Shown piece after piece: positions 28,905-38,195 of a stretch of 64,000 nt of DNA. Positions within the stretch are counted from its first letter, which is position 1, and every line of letters starts with the position of its first letter. The DNA is from Linnemannia schmuckeri (taxonomy: Eukaryota; Mortierellomycota; Mortierellomycetes; Mortierellales; Mortierellaceae), in the NCBI GenBank assembly GCA_029449235.1, contig JANATG010000001.1, positions 310,001-374,000 on the forward strand, read 5' to 3'. The position numbers were made by a program, and so were the translations under genes. The notes under the pieces were generated by a model. It saw nothing but the letters and a program-made list of their open reading frames with translations. It did no database searches and had not been told where the DNA came from.

Positions 28905-31900
28905 TGTCTTTTTCACCTACATATCTCGCTCCTGATTCATTTTTTCGTGTTAAGTTTGGCTGATATACCCATTTCTGCTTGCCTGCCAAGTTGTAATACA
29001 TGTGTGTTGTCGCGGACGATGGTGTTGCGGGTGCTGATGTTGCGAAAGCGGATGTTGTGGACGATGCTATCGCGAGCATGGGTAGTGCGGCTGCTGGTGT
29101 TGCTGATGATGCTGTTGTGGAGTTGTTGTTACGGACGATAGCGCTGAAGATGATGTTTCACGACTCACGAGAGCATGCAAGGAGGTGGGTGCAGGAGCTA
29201 AAGACCCCATTGTCGAATCCACTGAGTCACGATTGATCTGCACAATGTCTTCCATGCTTGACCCTCTTCGGCCTTCTCCCATCCGGCCACGCGCTAAGGA
29301 AGATGAGCAAAAGCCCCCACGATGCAGGCCTGGCGTTTACCCAAGGTATGGATCCTCATATTCTGCACATTCTTTCCGTGTCACAGCTTGCCAATGTCTT
29401 CCTTTGTCCTGATGACGTTATGGACGTCTGGAAAAAGTAATCCACTCCTGCAACGGTCGTAGTCAATTTCGACGGTAAGTCCTCCTCGGGCAGTCTTTCG
29501 AAACGTGCGTCCTGTCTCTCTCGCAACTTGAAGGGCCAAGGCTTTGATCCTGAACCCGTCGGTCATAATCGAGCCTCTTGGGATGTGTCCCGTCTTGTGG
29601 TAATCCTTAGGCTTGGTTTTCTCGACTGACTGCAAATGGTCTCGGATTTCATCTAACGAGCGCATCCTTTCCAGACCCCCCTTCTCTTGCAAGGTCTTGA
29701 CCTACAATAACAAGGATAAACGCATTAGTTACATACTTTTATGGTAATAGACTTCAGCGCATACTTTTAATGCGTATGTATCTTCACTTGATCATGTAGA
29801 AGGTGCGTTCCGTTTCTGTATATTCTTGTAAGCTCCACTGCAAGTGTCCAACAACAAATCGCACCAGAGAGCCCGCTGGGAAGAGAGGTCGATCGTTGAT
29901 TTCGTCTCGATTCCGCGCAACGTTGAAAAGATCTAGTCGGACCAAAATATGAATGAATGTGTCGACGGCTTTTCCGATTTTGGAGTTTTTGTTGAAGAGG
30001 TCGTTCGAGTAGAAGAACGTAAGTGGACACTGAAGAGCCTAGATATGTTCGTTCCATTATCTTCAGCATCCAAAATGTTTAAATCCTCCTGAATGCCGTT
30101 GCCATCGTCCTGTTCGCATCCATCAGTCTTGGACTCAATCCTACAGCAAAAATAGTCAAGACTTTCTCATTCGCCCTCCATGACCGCGTTGCGACGTTCC
30201 TTCAACCGCTCAGACGCGGATATTGGCTTGCTTGCCCTCACCAGATCCAGCCGCTTAGACTCCTCTGCGCCCTTCATTCGAGTCTGCAACGTCTCCATAA
30301 ACCACCCTATATGGCGTTGGGCCTTCCTCTTGACATCCACTGTCAGCTCAGAACCTTCCTCAATACATTTGGCCACCTCCACCTGCGGTCGGGGATTGCC
30401 CATGAGAACTCCTCTGACATTGGCCGCCAACATCCCGATCTCCAACGAAGAGGTGGGGTGATGCCACTCAAATGACCGTACGAGGGACTTTTTGTCCATC
30501 GCTGCGTATGATTTCGACCCCTCATCGCGCAACGGCTCGTCCGCTTTTTCCTTGCCCTTCATGTCCGTTTTTTTTCTGGTGCTGCTGGCGGTTGGGTCGC
30601 TGGGCGGCTTGTAAGGCTCCTTGGGCGATTTCCATTTTAGTTGCTTGACCTTGGGTAGAGGCGCACGGCCCAACTTTCCCCGTCGTCGCTTGAAGGAATA
30701 TCGGGAACGGTGGCGAGAGATTCTTGTCCTGGCCATTGCGGGATGGCTCTGAGCTTGAGGATCCAAAAAGAGGGCGGACTAGTGGGATCGCGGCTGGCAT
30801 GGAGTGATTGCTGTGAAAGAGTTCTAGAGTCCTTGGGGGTCGGCGCAGGGTGCCTCGATCATCCTGTATCGGTTAAAAAGACCCCGGAACGTACAATCGC
30901 ACTATAGAGTCGTCAGAGCGCATATCAATTTCAAAAGAAATGTAACAAACATGGTGAGATACAATTCCCATGCAAAAGTCGACCTAGGTAAACCTAACAA
31001 CAAATAGTTACCCGGCCTGGGCTCCTTGTGTCCTATTGAGTTTGGCTTGCTCGTGTCGAGAACAAAGTTTCTTGAAGCGGTGTTGTAATTGCCTGTACAG
31101 AATCTGAGAGCCAACTTGGGATGCACCAATTTCAGCCCTGATCTGCCTTAAGTCCACAAGATTCTGATCGAAAGCGCGAAATCTTGGTTGGTTGGTTGTG
31201 TTCTTTGAGATAACGCGACCATCGGACAAATAAGACAACACAATCTGCTTTGGGTCTATCGAATAACGCAAGTTATTAATGTCAGCCAGAACTTGATGTG
31301 GAAAAGCTGCAGCCAGGGACATCCAAAAAAAAAAAAAAAAAAAAAAAAATCTTTTTTAATCATTACCCTGATCCCTGATTGATTTTATGACAGAAAAGTG
31401 GGTCGCCGAGCCAAGAGAGTGAATATTTCTGTTGTAATCGTTTTGACTCACCATCGTCAAGGCAGTTAGTTATGAACGCGTAACTCCGAGGGTTGGAAGA
31501 AGTGTAGAGACAGAATACTCGAGAATGATTGCACCGGATACCAGTTGCCAGAAGGTATGGATCGTAGCATAAGCCAACATATCAGAATCCCCGGAGATAA
31601 TGATGTCCTGAGGCGTGGTATCTTTTGCAATAGCCAAGCGGCCTCGGTCTCAACAAGTCTGACCGTCCAGCGCCTGGTCTCCATGTATCGTGCAATCATC
31701 AAACGACTCTCCAGCGACCAATGGAAACTCACAGAAAGCCCGGACCAAATATCAACAAAGTGTGTCTTTCTAACGCGCTGATCTCGTCCAAACGAGGTTC
31801 GAGAGTGTCGAGGGCCGTAGTTGTCCTCTCAAGAGCTTTTTGCCGTAGGTTTTCCGTCGTCATTTCGACCTTCTCCGTAGCTTGGAAGCCGTCGATATAA

Positions 31901-32015
31901 AGCGTCAAGTCCAAATTACATCCGAAACGTATGATCTTCTTCTCAAAACCCTGTGCGCGACTTGGGGGTCGTTGGCGTAGGCGCTACAAATTGTGCGGTA
32001 ACATGTAGACAGCAC
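28905..32015 (-). pseudogene. Decayed PIN/XPG + RuvC (TnpB/Fanzor-like) mobile nuclease
   Basis: Collinear fragments on the minus strand match, from memory, a large repetitive protein family of Mortierella-type fungi. Going 3'-ward on the strand they are: a STCYRTICSAYANDPQVAHR-like start (about 32013-31951); a PIN/XPG-N motif DLTLYIDGF (about 31910); an XPG-I-like GDSDMLAYATIHTFW (about 31590); SYLSDGRVISKNT (about 31220); a basic linker exon (30766-30167); a segment with FFYSNDLFNK (about 30000); GSIMTDGFRIKAL (about 29560); a RuvC-I-like QACIVGAFAHLP (about 29320); and YNLAGKQKWVYQPN (about 28960). Between them are single-base frameshifts (near 31940 and 31650), an in-frame TGA and a TAG around the RuvC-I segment, and apparent loss of the catalytic Asp (RIHTLGKRQ where the family has a G/D-rich strand). 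The distal RuvC and zinc-ribbon parts are absent. It is almost certainly inactive. The TnpB relationship is an inference. Confidence 0.6.
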
Positions 32016-32111
32016 GACTAGTCTTCGACGCCTTTCGGTGGGAAACCTATCAATATAGAATAAATGAAATCGTTATTTCCATTACTGGAAGTGTTTTTTT
32101 TTTTTTTTTTT

Positions 32112-32290
32112 TCGTACGCAATTTTATTTCTCCAGTGAAAAGCCCGAGAAAGGCATTCGATAGTGAAAGGAGCTACATACCAAACTCTTCCAAGAGCCAT
32201 CCACCAGTCGCAGTCCGGTCCACAACCTGGCTCTGCGCAACAATTGCCGCTGCTCCTCACAGCTTCAATAGAAGAAAATAAAACTAAACA
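32112..32290. repeat. Diverged direct repeat, copy A
   Basis: About 180 bp, from GTACGCAATTTTATTTC to the CTCCTCACAGCTTCAAT region, are repeated with roughly 80-85% similarity at 35078-35290 in the same orientation. It lies just upstream (on the minus strand) of the nuclease relic and may include its original first exon or leader. Confidence 0.7.
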
Positions 32291-32447
32291 CGAAGAAAAG
32301 GAATTCTTCCCATCCTGTTTATTTCCTTTTTTTTTTTTTTTTCGTACCTGTTTATTTCCATCATCTTTAAATTCGTCACCGTACAAATTAGTCGCATGCT
32401 CTACTCTTCAGAAGTCACTAAGCCTCAAATTTTTGTGGAAACATCAA

Positions 32448-32520
32448 GGAGGATTGGCGCAATTGGCAGCGCGTCCGTCTCCAAAGCGGAAGGTCGGGAG
32501 TTCAAGTCTCTCATTCTCCA
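32448..32520 (+). tRNA. tRNA-Trp (anticodon CCA)
   Basis: A 73-nt cloverleaf can be drawn. Acceptor GGAGGAT pairs with ATTCTCC plus discriminator A. The D arm is GCGC-AATTGGCA-GCGC. The anticodon arm is TCCGT-CTCCAAA-GCGGA with anticodon CCA. There is a 5-nt variable loop and a T arm GGGAG-TTCAAGT-CTCTC. The internal A and B boxes look intact, a short T run follows, and there is no intron. It decodes UGG. Confidence 0.93.
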
Positions 32521-32600
32521 GATTCTTTTGCTCTCGAGCTCAAGCTCTGTCTTTTTTTTCTTTGTGTTTGTACCAGGGTTTTTAAATAATTTTTTTGGAT

Positions 32601-33542
32601 GGGTTAATCTATTCGACAACCCGGGTTGCTCATTTTATTTGACAACCCTTTCCTTATTAGGAAAGTTTCATTGCTTATTTGACAACCCCCCTACCCACTC
32701 TCATTTTTCAACCCGGGTTGCCATATAACAGGAGGCTATGTGGTATATGACGAATGAGTGTGTCTGCTGTGGATACTGTGATAGCAGCGAGGACTGTTAT
32801 CTTACTTTGCCTCCAGTCTTCCCAACAACCACGCCTTCTAGACACTAGTAACACCTCCTTCTCTTTTTGTAAATAAACAGTATCCGTTCTTAAGCTTTTC
32901 TCCCGTTCCTAATATATTCTTGTCTTTACCCTCATCCTTGTCTCCTTCTATTCTCCTGTTCATAACCCCGTGCTCTGCTCTAGTTACAGATAGCCTAAAG
33001 GAATCGCTCCCCTTTTTTCGTTATTATTATTCAAGTCATGGAGAACACTAACTTGGTCACAGAGGCATAAAAGCTATCGAAGCTTCGCACTTCATTTAAC
33101 ACTCACAAAAGAAAATTGCCAAAAAAAAAACAAACAAAAGTTATACGGGAAGCCGCACCTATTGTAATTGCAGCAGAGCAAGGGGGTGTGGACAAGGGAA
33201 TAGAAGGAGACAAGATTGTGGGGGTAAGGGCTTAGGAAACAAGATAGGGAACAAGGCACACGCGTGTGAAGAGAGAGAAAGGGACAAGAAAGGATACTGT
33301 TAATGGTACGGGCGAACTAGGGTATTAATGTATGCTTAGTTACATGGTGATGGTGGTGTGGTTGGGGTCAGATGGTTGGGTGCAGAGGTATGGCAGGTGT
33401 ATCGGGAGTCAGTGGTACAGGTGCATGGTTCAGGCGCATCAAGGGTGTAATTTGGCAACTGGGTTGCCAAATTATTTTGCAAAATGTGACTGCCGGGTTG
33501 TCAATTAAGGCGAGCAACCCGGGTTGTCGAATAGATTAACCC
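32601..33542. mobile_element. Non-autonomous TIR DNA transposon (MULE/hAT-like MITE), 942 bp
   Basis: The first 31 bp (32601-32631, starting GGGTTAATCTATTCGACAAC) are the exact reverse complement of the last 31 bp (33512-33542). A weaker inverted similarity continues about 20 bp further inward (..TTGACAACCC). The element is bounded by identical 9-bp direct repeats TTTTTGGAT (32592-32600 and 33543-33551), as expected for a target-site duplication. There is no long open frame inside. Subterminal copies of TTTGACAACCC recur near both ends. A 9-bp duplication suggests a Mutator-like transposase acting in trans; that class assignment is inference. Confidence 0.85.
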
Positions 33543-33649
33543 TTTTTGGATTAATCTATTTGACAGCTCACTAGAGGTGTACCCGGTGCAAAGCCCCGGG
33601 AGCGCCTCTTCTTTTTTTTAGTAACTCAGAAACGGGTTCTGAGTTATTA

Positions 33650-33702
33650 AAAAACCCTGAAAACCCCTAAAAAAAACCCTAAAAAAACCCTAAAAAATCC
33701 CA
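33650..33702. repeat. Interstitial telomere-like repeats
   Basis: Five to six degenerate units of CCCTAAAAAA (TTTTTTAGGG on the other strand) occur in tandem. They resemble the fungal TTAGGG telomere unit with extra A/T. It could be a remnant of end repair or a chance A-rich repeat. Confidence 0.6.
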
Positions 33703-34583
33703 AGGCACCATTGAGTGATATGCGTAAGCGGGTCAAGTCTTTTCATGGCGCCAGGGCATGCAACTTCCCCTTTGATCATCCAGGTTTGAGCAGGCTACGA
33801 CAACATTATGAGATTTGAACAGGCTACGACAGCATTGTAAAAGCTCGGTGCTTTTTTTTTTTTTTTTTTTTTTTGTTGTAAGTAGCTTGGTACACTGTAA
33901 GACGAAAGGAGAGCAAGGCTCCTTTTTGGGATTTTACGACCGCGTCTGTTGTTCACTTGCTTAATTGGTCCAATAGGCCTCACTTCGTGAGGACCTTCGC
34001 TGCGCGAAGAAGGTTTCGATCCCTGTCTATGTAAAGTGAGCTGAAAGGGAGACTATTCATTTTTTCATTCTTTTCCTCATTTTTTCCCTTTCGTTTTTTT
34101 TTTGTGGTGCATTTTTCTACAGTTACGTTAGGCTCGACTCCACCCCCCAGGAGAAGGGCATGAGGCAAGCCTCATGCTCGCTTCTCGAGGGAAGTGGAGC
34201 CAAGCCTACAGATATGTTCCAGCTCTTAAGAATCGTGGCCAGTGCACTTTAATGTTATTTCCATCTTGACTCACGTTTAGAAAGAGAAGAAAAACAATTT
34301 GGTGCTTGTAGTCGGACATACACACCAAGAGCAAAAAAGAAGAGAAAAATAAACCTATTATGTGGCAATATACTCGGATGAAAGAAAAAAAAAAGTTAGT
34401 CAAGGAACGAAAAAGAAGCGAAAAGAAAAGAAAAAAGAAAAAAGAAAAAAGAACTCAATGTGTAGATAGTGTACTCGCAACAGGAAAGTATGAGCTCCAA
34501 GTACAAAAAAGAAATAAAAAGAAATGAAAAAAGAAGCCATTTGTCGCAGACAACGCAGGCTCGCGCATCAAAGGAAGAATAGA

Positions 34584-34608
34584 GGCGTCGGTGGCTAGCA
34601 CCGACGCC
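34584..34608. repeat. Perfect 10-bp inverted repeat (hairpin)
   Basis: GGCGTCGGTG and its exact complement CACCGACGCC flank a 5-base GCTAG loop, with partial extension of the stem on both sides (AATAGA / ACTATT). No T run follows, so a transcription terminator is not indicated. Confidence 0.8.
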
Positions 34609-34952
34609 ACTATTCTCATTTATTATGAAAGACAGTAGATGTAGTTTGTTACGGATTCTTCTCAAAATACACCTTTCATTATCATTCCCTTCCCACTCCC
34701 ATCCGCAATCTTTTCATACCATTCTGCTCATCAGACCAAACCCTGATATAATCCGCTGCCGATATCCGACTTCGATCCACGACATCATTGTGTGATAGAG
34801 CACCCGGAAGCCAAAAAAAAAAAAAAAAAAAAACAGCATGAACATTGAGGAACGGGAAAGAAAGTGAAGAAGAAAAAGAAAAGAAATCAAAAAAAAGAAA
34901 GAAAGAAAAGAAAGAAAAAAATAGGCCGATGTGTAGCCTGTGCACTCGGATG

Positions 34953-34987
<35 letters not shown>

Positions 34988-35077
34988 GGCCAGTCGTTTA
35001 TGCTCTGACACGATCATCAAAGTATGAAAACGAATGAAAAATAAGTACTTACACAGCCAGCGCGTCTAGATTTTTTT

Positions 35078-35290
35078 TGTACGCAATTTTTTTTCCATAG
35101 TAATAAAAAGTCTAAGGGAGGTATTTGAGAGCGAAAGGAGACTGCATACCAAACTCTTTCAAGCGCCATCCATCAATCGTGATCCGGTCTACAACATGGC
35201 TCTATGCAACAATTGCTGCTGCTCTTCATGGCTGTAACGGAAGACTCCTCACAGCCTCAATGGAAGACTCCTCACAGCCTCAACGGAAGA
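35078..35290. repeat. Diverged direct repeat, copy B
   Basis: Second copy of the 32112-32290 segment in the same orientation, with an additional short internal duplication (GGAAGACTCCTCACAGCCTC occurs twice, near 35240-35285). It lacks the rest of the nuclease relic, so only the upstream segment was duplicated or survived here. Confidence 0.65.
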
Positions 35291-35515
35291 CAAAAAAAAC
35301 AAAAAAAAAAAAAAAAGGGCTGAAATGGTGATTACAGTTACCCTTAATTAAAACAAAATATTACAGATATCCCGTGCAGAGTAAGTGTCTGGGTTCAATT
35401 CCCTGGTTGACCGTTACTTTTTTTCTTAGTTAGCTACCAAGCAGAACACGCGGAATTTTTTTAAGAGTAGAGAGAGATGGATACTATTTAGCACCTGAGT
35501 TGATAGATACATTAG

Positions 35516-36067
35516 AGCATATTCGACAACCTAGGGTTGGCAAGTTACAAGTGTTACCCTGCCTGCAACCACCTGGTCTGTTGTAATGGCCTGTAGGAGT
35601 CAGCACCAGGCAAAGAAAAGATTCACTGTCAATAGCCACTAACTAAGATATGTTTTAATCTATCAAGCGACAACAAAGCACGAGAATTACAGCCTATGCG
35701 CAACGCAAACAACCGACCACTCATGAAATAAGAAAGTATAGGACAAATCATGCTGTTAGGGGCTATGTATAAAGGTACTTCTTTTTTACATCGGTGCGTA
35801 TATGCGCAAAGTGCACTGATACATGACGCCCTATGCTACACTCCATGCTACACCCATGCTATACCCGTGCTACACTCCATGCTGTTATGCTACACCCTAT
35901 GCAACACTCGCTATCTTTTTCTTAAACATAGCTATCTGGCGACCGGGCTGGCAAATAAGGCTTTTTACATCTTGGCAACCTGGGTTGTCAAATGAGCCCG
36001 GCTATCTCCCTAATTTGGTAAGGGTTGTCAGATAAAACAAACAACCCGGGCTGTCAAATAGATAAAT
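35516..36067. mobile_element. Degenerate relative of the TIR element
   Basis: The left side reads ATATTCGACAACCTAGGGTTGGC and the right side (reverse complement) TGGATTTATCTATTTGACAGCCCGGGTTG. Both resemble the termini of the 942-bp element. Internal TTGGCAACCTGGGTTGTC motifs recur near 35970 and 36030. Ends are imperfect and I could not define a target duplication, so the limits are approximate. It includes a short minisatellite of CATGCTACACYC units (about 35829-35915). Confidence 0.45.
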
Positions 36068-36089
36068 CCATTTTTTTTCGACTAAAAAG

Positions 36090-36470
36090 TTTTTTGACTG
36101 GTTGCTTGTGTCGGTTAATCGGTCAAAAGGTCAAGTCAATTTTTTAGTCAAACATCGGTTAATCTGGTCGGTCAACCGTCTGGTCAACTGATGGTTAGCC
36201 GATTCGCAGGTGAATATTAAATGGTCAATCCATTATACCAAGGATTAATCGATTGAACGTGGGTGCGACGTAATAAAGGTCGTGTGCACGAATAAATCAG
36301 TTACTTCGCCAGTTGATTAACCGGTTAATCGGCTAACCATTGAACGGTTAACTTGTTCAACGACGGTTAAAAGATGGTCAATTGATGGTCAAATAACCGG
36401 CAAAAAAAAATTGGCTAATTGGTTTACCTTTTGATCGGTTAACCAGTTGACTCGAGCAAAAAAAAAAAGG
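36090..36470. repeat. GGTTAA/GGTCAA-rich degenerate palindromic block
   Basis: At least a dozen variants of GGTTAATCGGTCAA and its complement are packed into about 380 bp, including the near-palindrome TTAACCGGTTAAT at about 36328. No period is strict. It lies just downstream of the Rtf2 gene and beyond the degenerate element. Confidence 0.6.
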
Positions 36471-36684
36471 GTTAGAAACACTTGTTTGTACGCACTGGTT
36501 GAAGTGAGAGTGGAATTGCACTTTTGCTCTTTGTTTGTAACCCAAGGGGCAATGGGAGAGTGAACATCAAGTGGTCAAAAGTGTATATATAGAGAAAGAG
36601 AGTGAAGGAAATTGATAATTTTATTCAAATACAAGGGAAAGTAATATTACAAAAACGACGTTTGATCGGTAAGGAGTGACTCTA

Positions 36685-37704
36685 CTAGCGGTTCATAAAG
36701 TTCTCCTTCGAGACTCGACCACTGTTGTAGAGAGATTGGATAGCCGATGACTTTTGACGACTAGCATTAACAGCCATCTGTTCCGCAACCTTGGCAGCAA
36801 CCGCAGCTGTTAGCGAATGTGTCGAAGACAAAGTTGCAGTCGTTGTCGTTGTCGTTGTTGTATGTTGCTTCTTGTGTTTATGAGAATCCGTGGTTGTGGC
36901 CTCGTCCAACTTGCGCTTGCTTGACGATGTTGTTGTCGAGTCGAGCAGTTTCGAGTCAGCCCCGTTCATGGACTCCAGTTCCTTCTTGCTGGCCTTGGCC
37001 TTCTTCTTCTCCTTCTTTTCTGCCGCTATCCGTGCCTGCTTCTCTGCCAGTGCGAGCTCCATGGCTTCCAGTTCCTCAGCCTTGGGGTTCAGGACAATCA
37101 CATTCACAGCCTCATATGGCTTGGCGCACTATTTAAAGCAGAACGATTAATAGAGAATATGGATTAGTAAAATGGTCAGATCAAAATAGGCAATTACGAC
37201 AGAAAAACTGAGAACATGGAGAAGATGTACCTTAATACAGGTCTTAGATGGGATTTCCTTCATAGCCTGCTCGGACATAACACATCCACAAGTGTCCAGG
37301 TACACAAAGCGGTGTTTGCCGTTCATCTCCTTCATAGTGATCGGGCAGATATAGCGAGAGACAGGCTCCTGATCGTGGTTGGTGAGGCTAGCAGACTGGG
37401 CCTCAGAGAAGGAAGGGTTGAGTTCGAGCTGGAGGGTGACCACATCCTTCAGGGACTTGATGTGCTTACAAATCACATCGCCATCACCGTAGGCTGTGCG
37501 GTCGAGGAGGAATTCGAGGATGGCATCCCGGTTGTAGAGTTTGCCGAGTCCGCAAGAGACGACAGGGGAAGAAAGAGCCTTCTTGGAGAGGGCGCAGGAG
37601 AACCAATGAACCCTGTTGAGGATGTTTTGGTCGACTTTGGCCTTTCGCTGCTTCTGCTTGACGAGTTCGTCTCGCTTTGGAATCGATCCTCCATCGCAAC
37701 CCAT
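36685..37704 (-). CDS. Rtf2-family replication termination factor
   Basis: Two exons, 37704-37231 and 37128-36685, join in phase 0 to give 305 aa. The start MGCDGGSIPKRDELV is the family hallmark. Two RING-like (C2HC2-type) halves follow: WFSCALSKKALSSPVVSCGLGKLYNR and YICPITMKEMNGKHRFVYL..CGCVMSEQAM, ending with CAKPYEAVNVIVLNP supplied by exon 2. The C-terminal third is Lys/Ala-rich and basic with Thr runs, then a conserved-looking end (SLYNSGRVSKENFMNR). By family, Rtf2 stabilises stalled forks at replication barriers (S. pombe) and is a proteasome-shuttled replisome protein in animals. It is divergent from the 7-TM gene. Confidence 0.95.
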
Positions 37705-38195
37705 GTTTGTCTGTTGTTATAGTGGTGGTGGCAATAAGGGTGATGGGAGATGGTTCCTAGTTTGTACTCTTTTACAGCCAGTCGGTGTGTTGTGGCAAAG
37801 AGTTGTTTTGAGGCGAGTTTGTGTCAAGGATGAAGTGCAGGTGAGAGAGGAAGGACGTCCAACATGCAAATGTCCGAGTTCTTTTTATGTCAAAGCCCAG
37901 ACCCAGCTCCCTCCGCCAAAAAAAAGTGACGTCACCTTGGCCTTGGCCGGTGTGATAGGGTTTCCCTACCCGTCGAATAAAAGCAGCTGCTTCCACCAAC
38001 GTTCTTATGCTCACTTTTTCTTCCCTTCCTTCCTTCTTCCTTTCATCATCCTTCATCCCCTCTTCTCTCCTAGGACTCGCACAGACAAACACACATCACC
38101 ACTTGCTTCAGGTCCTTCTCTTCTCAACTCCTACCAACTCCTTCTTCGCCTCTTCTGACCTTCATTCTCAGACACACTTCTAGTCAATATACAAT
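37705..38195. promoter_or_regulatory. Divergent promoter region with a TGACGTCA site
   Basis: This 491-bp gap separates the Rtf2 and GPR107-like start codons. A perfect CRE/ATF palindrome, TGACGTCA (37927-37934, within GTGACGTCAC), sits near the centre, followed by a GC-richer stretch and then C/T-rich leader. By known consensus this binds bZIP factors of the ATF/CREB class; use here is inferred. Confidence 0.5.

Larger units (their letters stand above)
33552..35077. other. Repeat-rich accessory DNA without a recognised gene
   Basis: An orphan transposon-like end (GGATTAATCTATTTGACAGC, 33548-33567) directly abuts the right target duplication of the 942-bp element. Telomere-like repeats, several short hairpins (for example CCTCACTTCGTGAGG near 33978), A runs and a perfect 10-bp stem hairpin follow. 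Open frames are short and Lys- or Phe-rich from A/T runs. Confidence 0.5.

Noticed and set aside
32425..32619. 64-codon minus-strand frame overlapping the tRNA
   Set aside because: It reads the complement of the tRNA-Trp gene; the cloverleaf explains the sequence.
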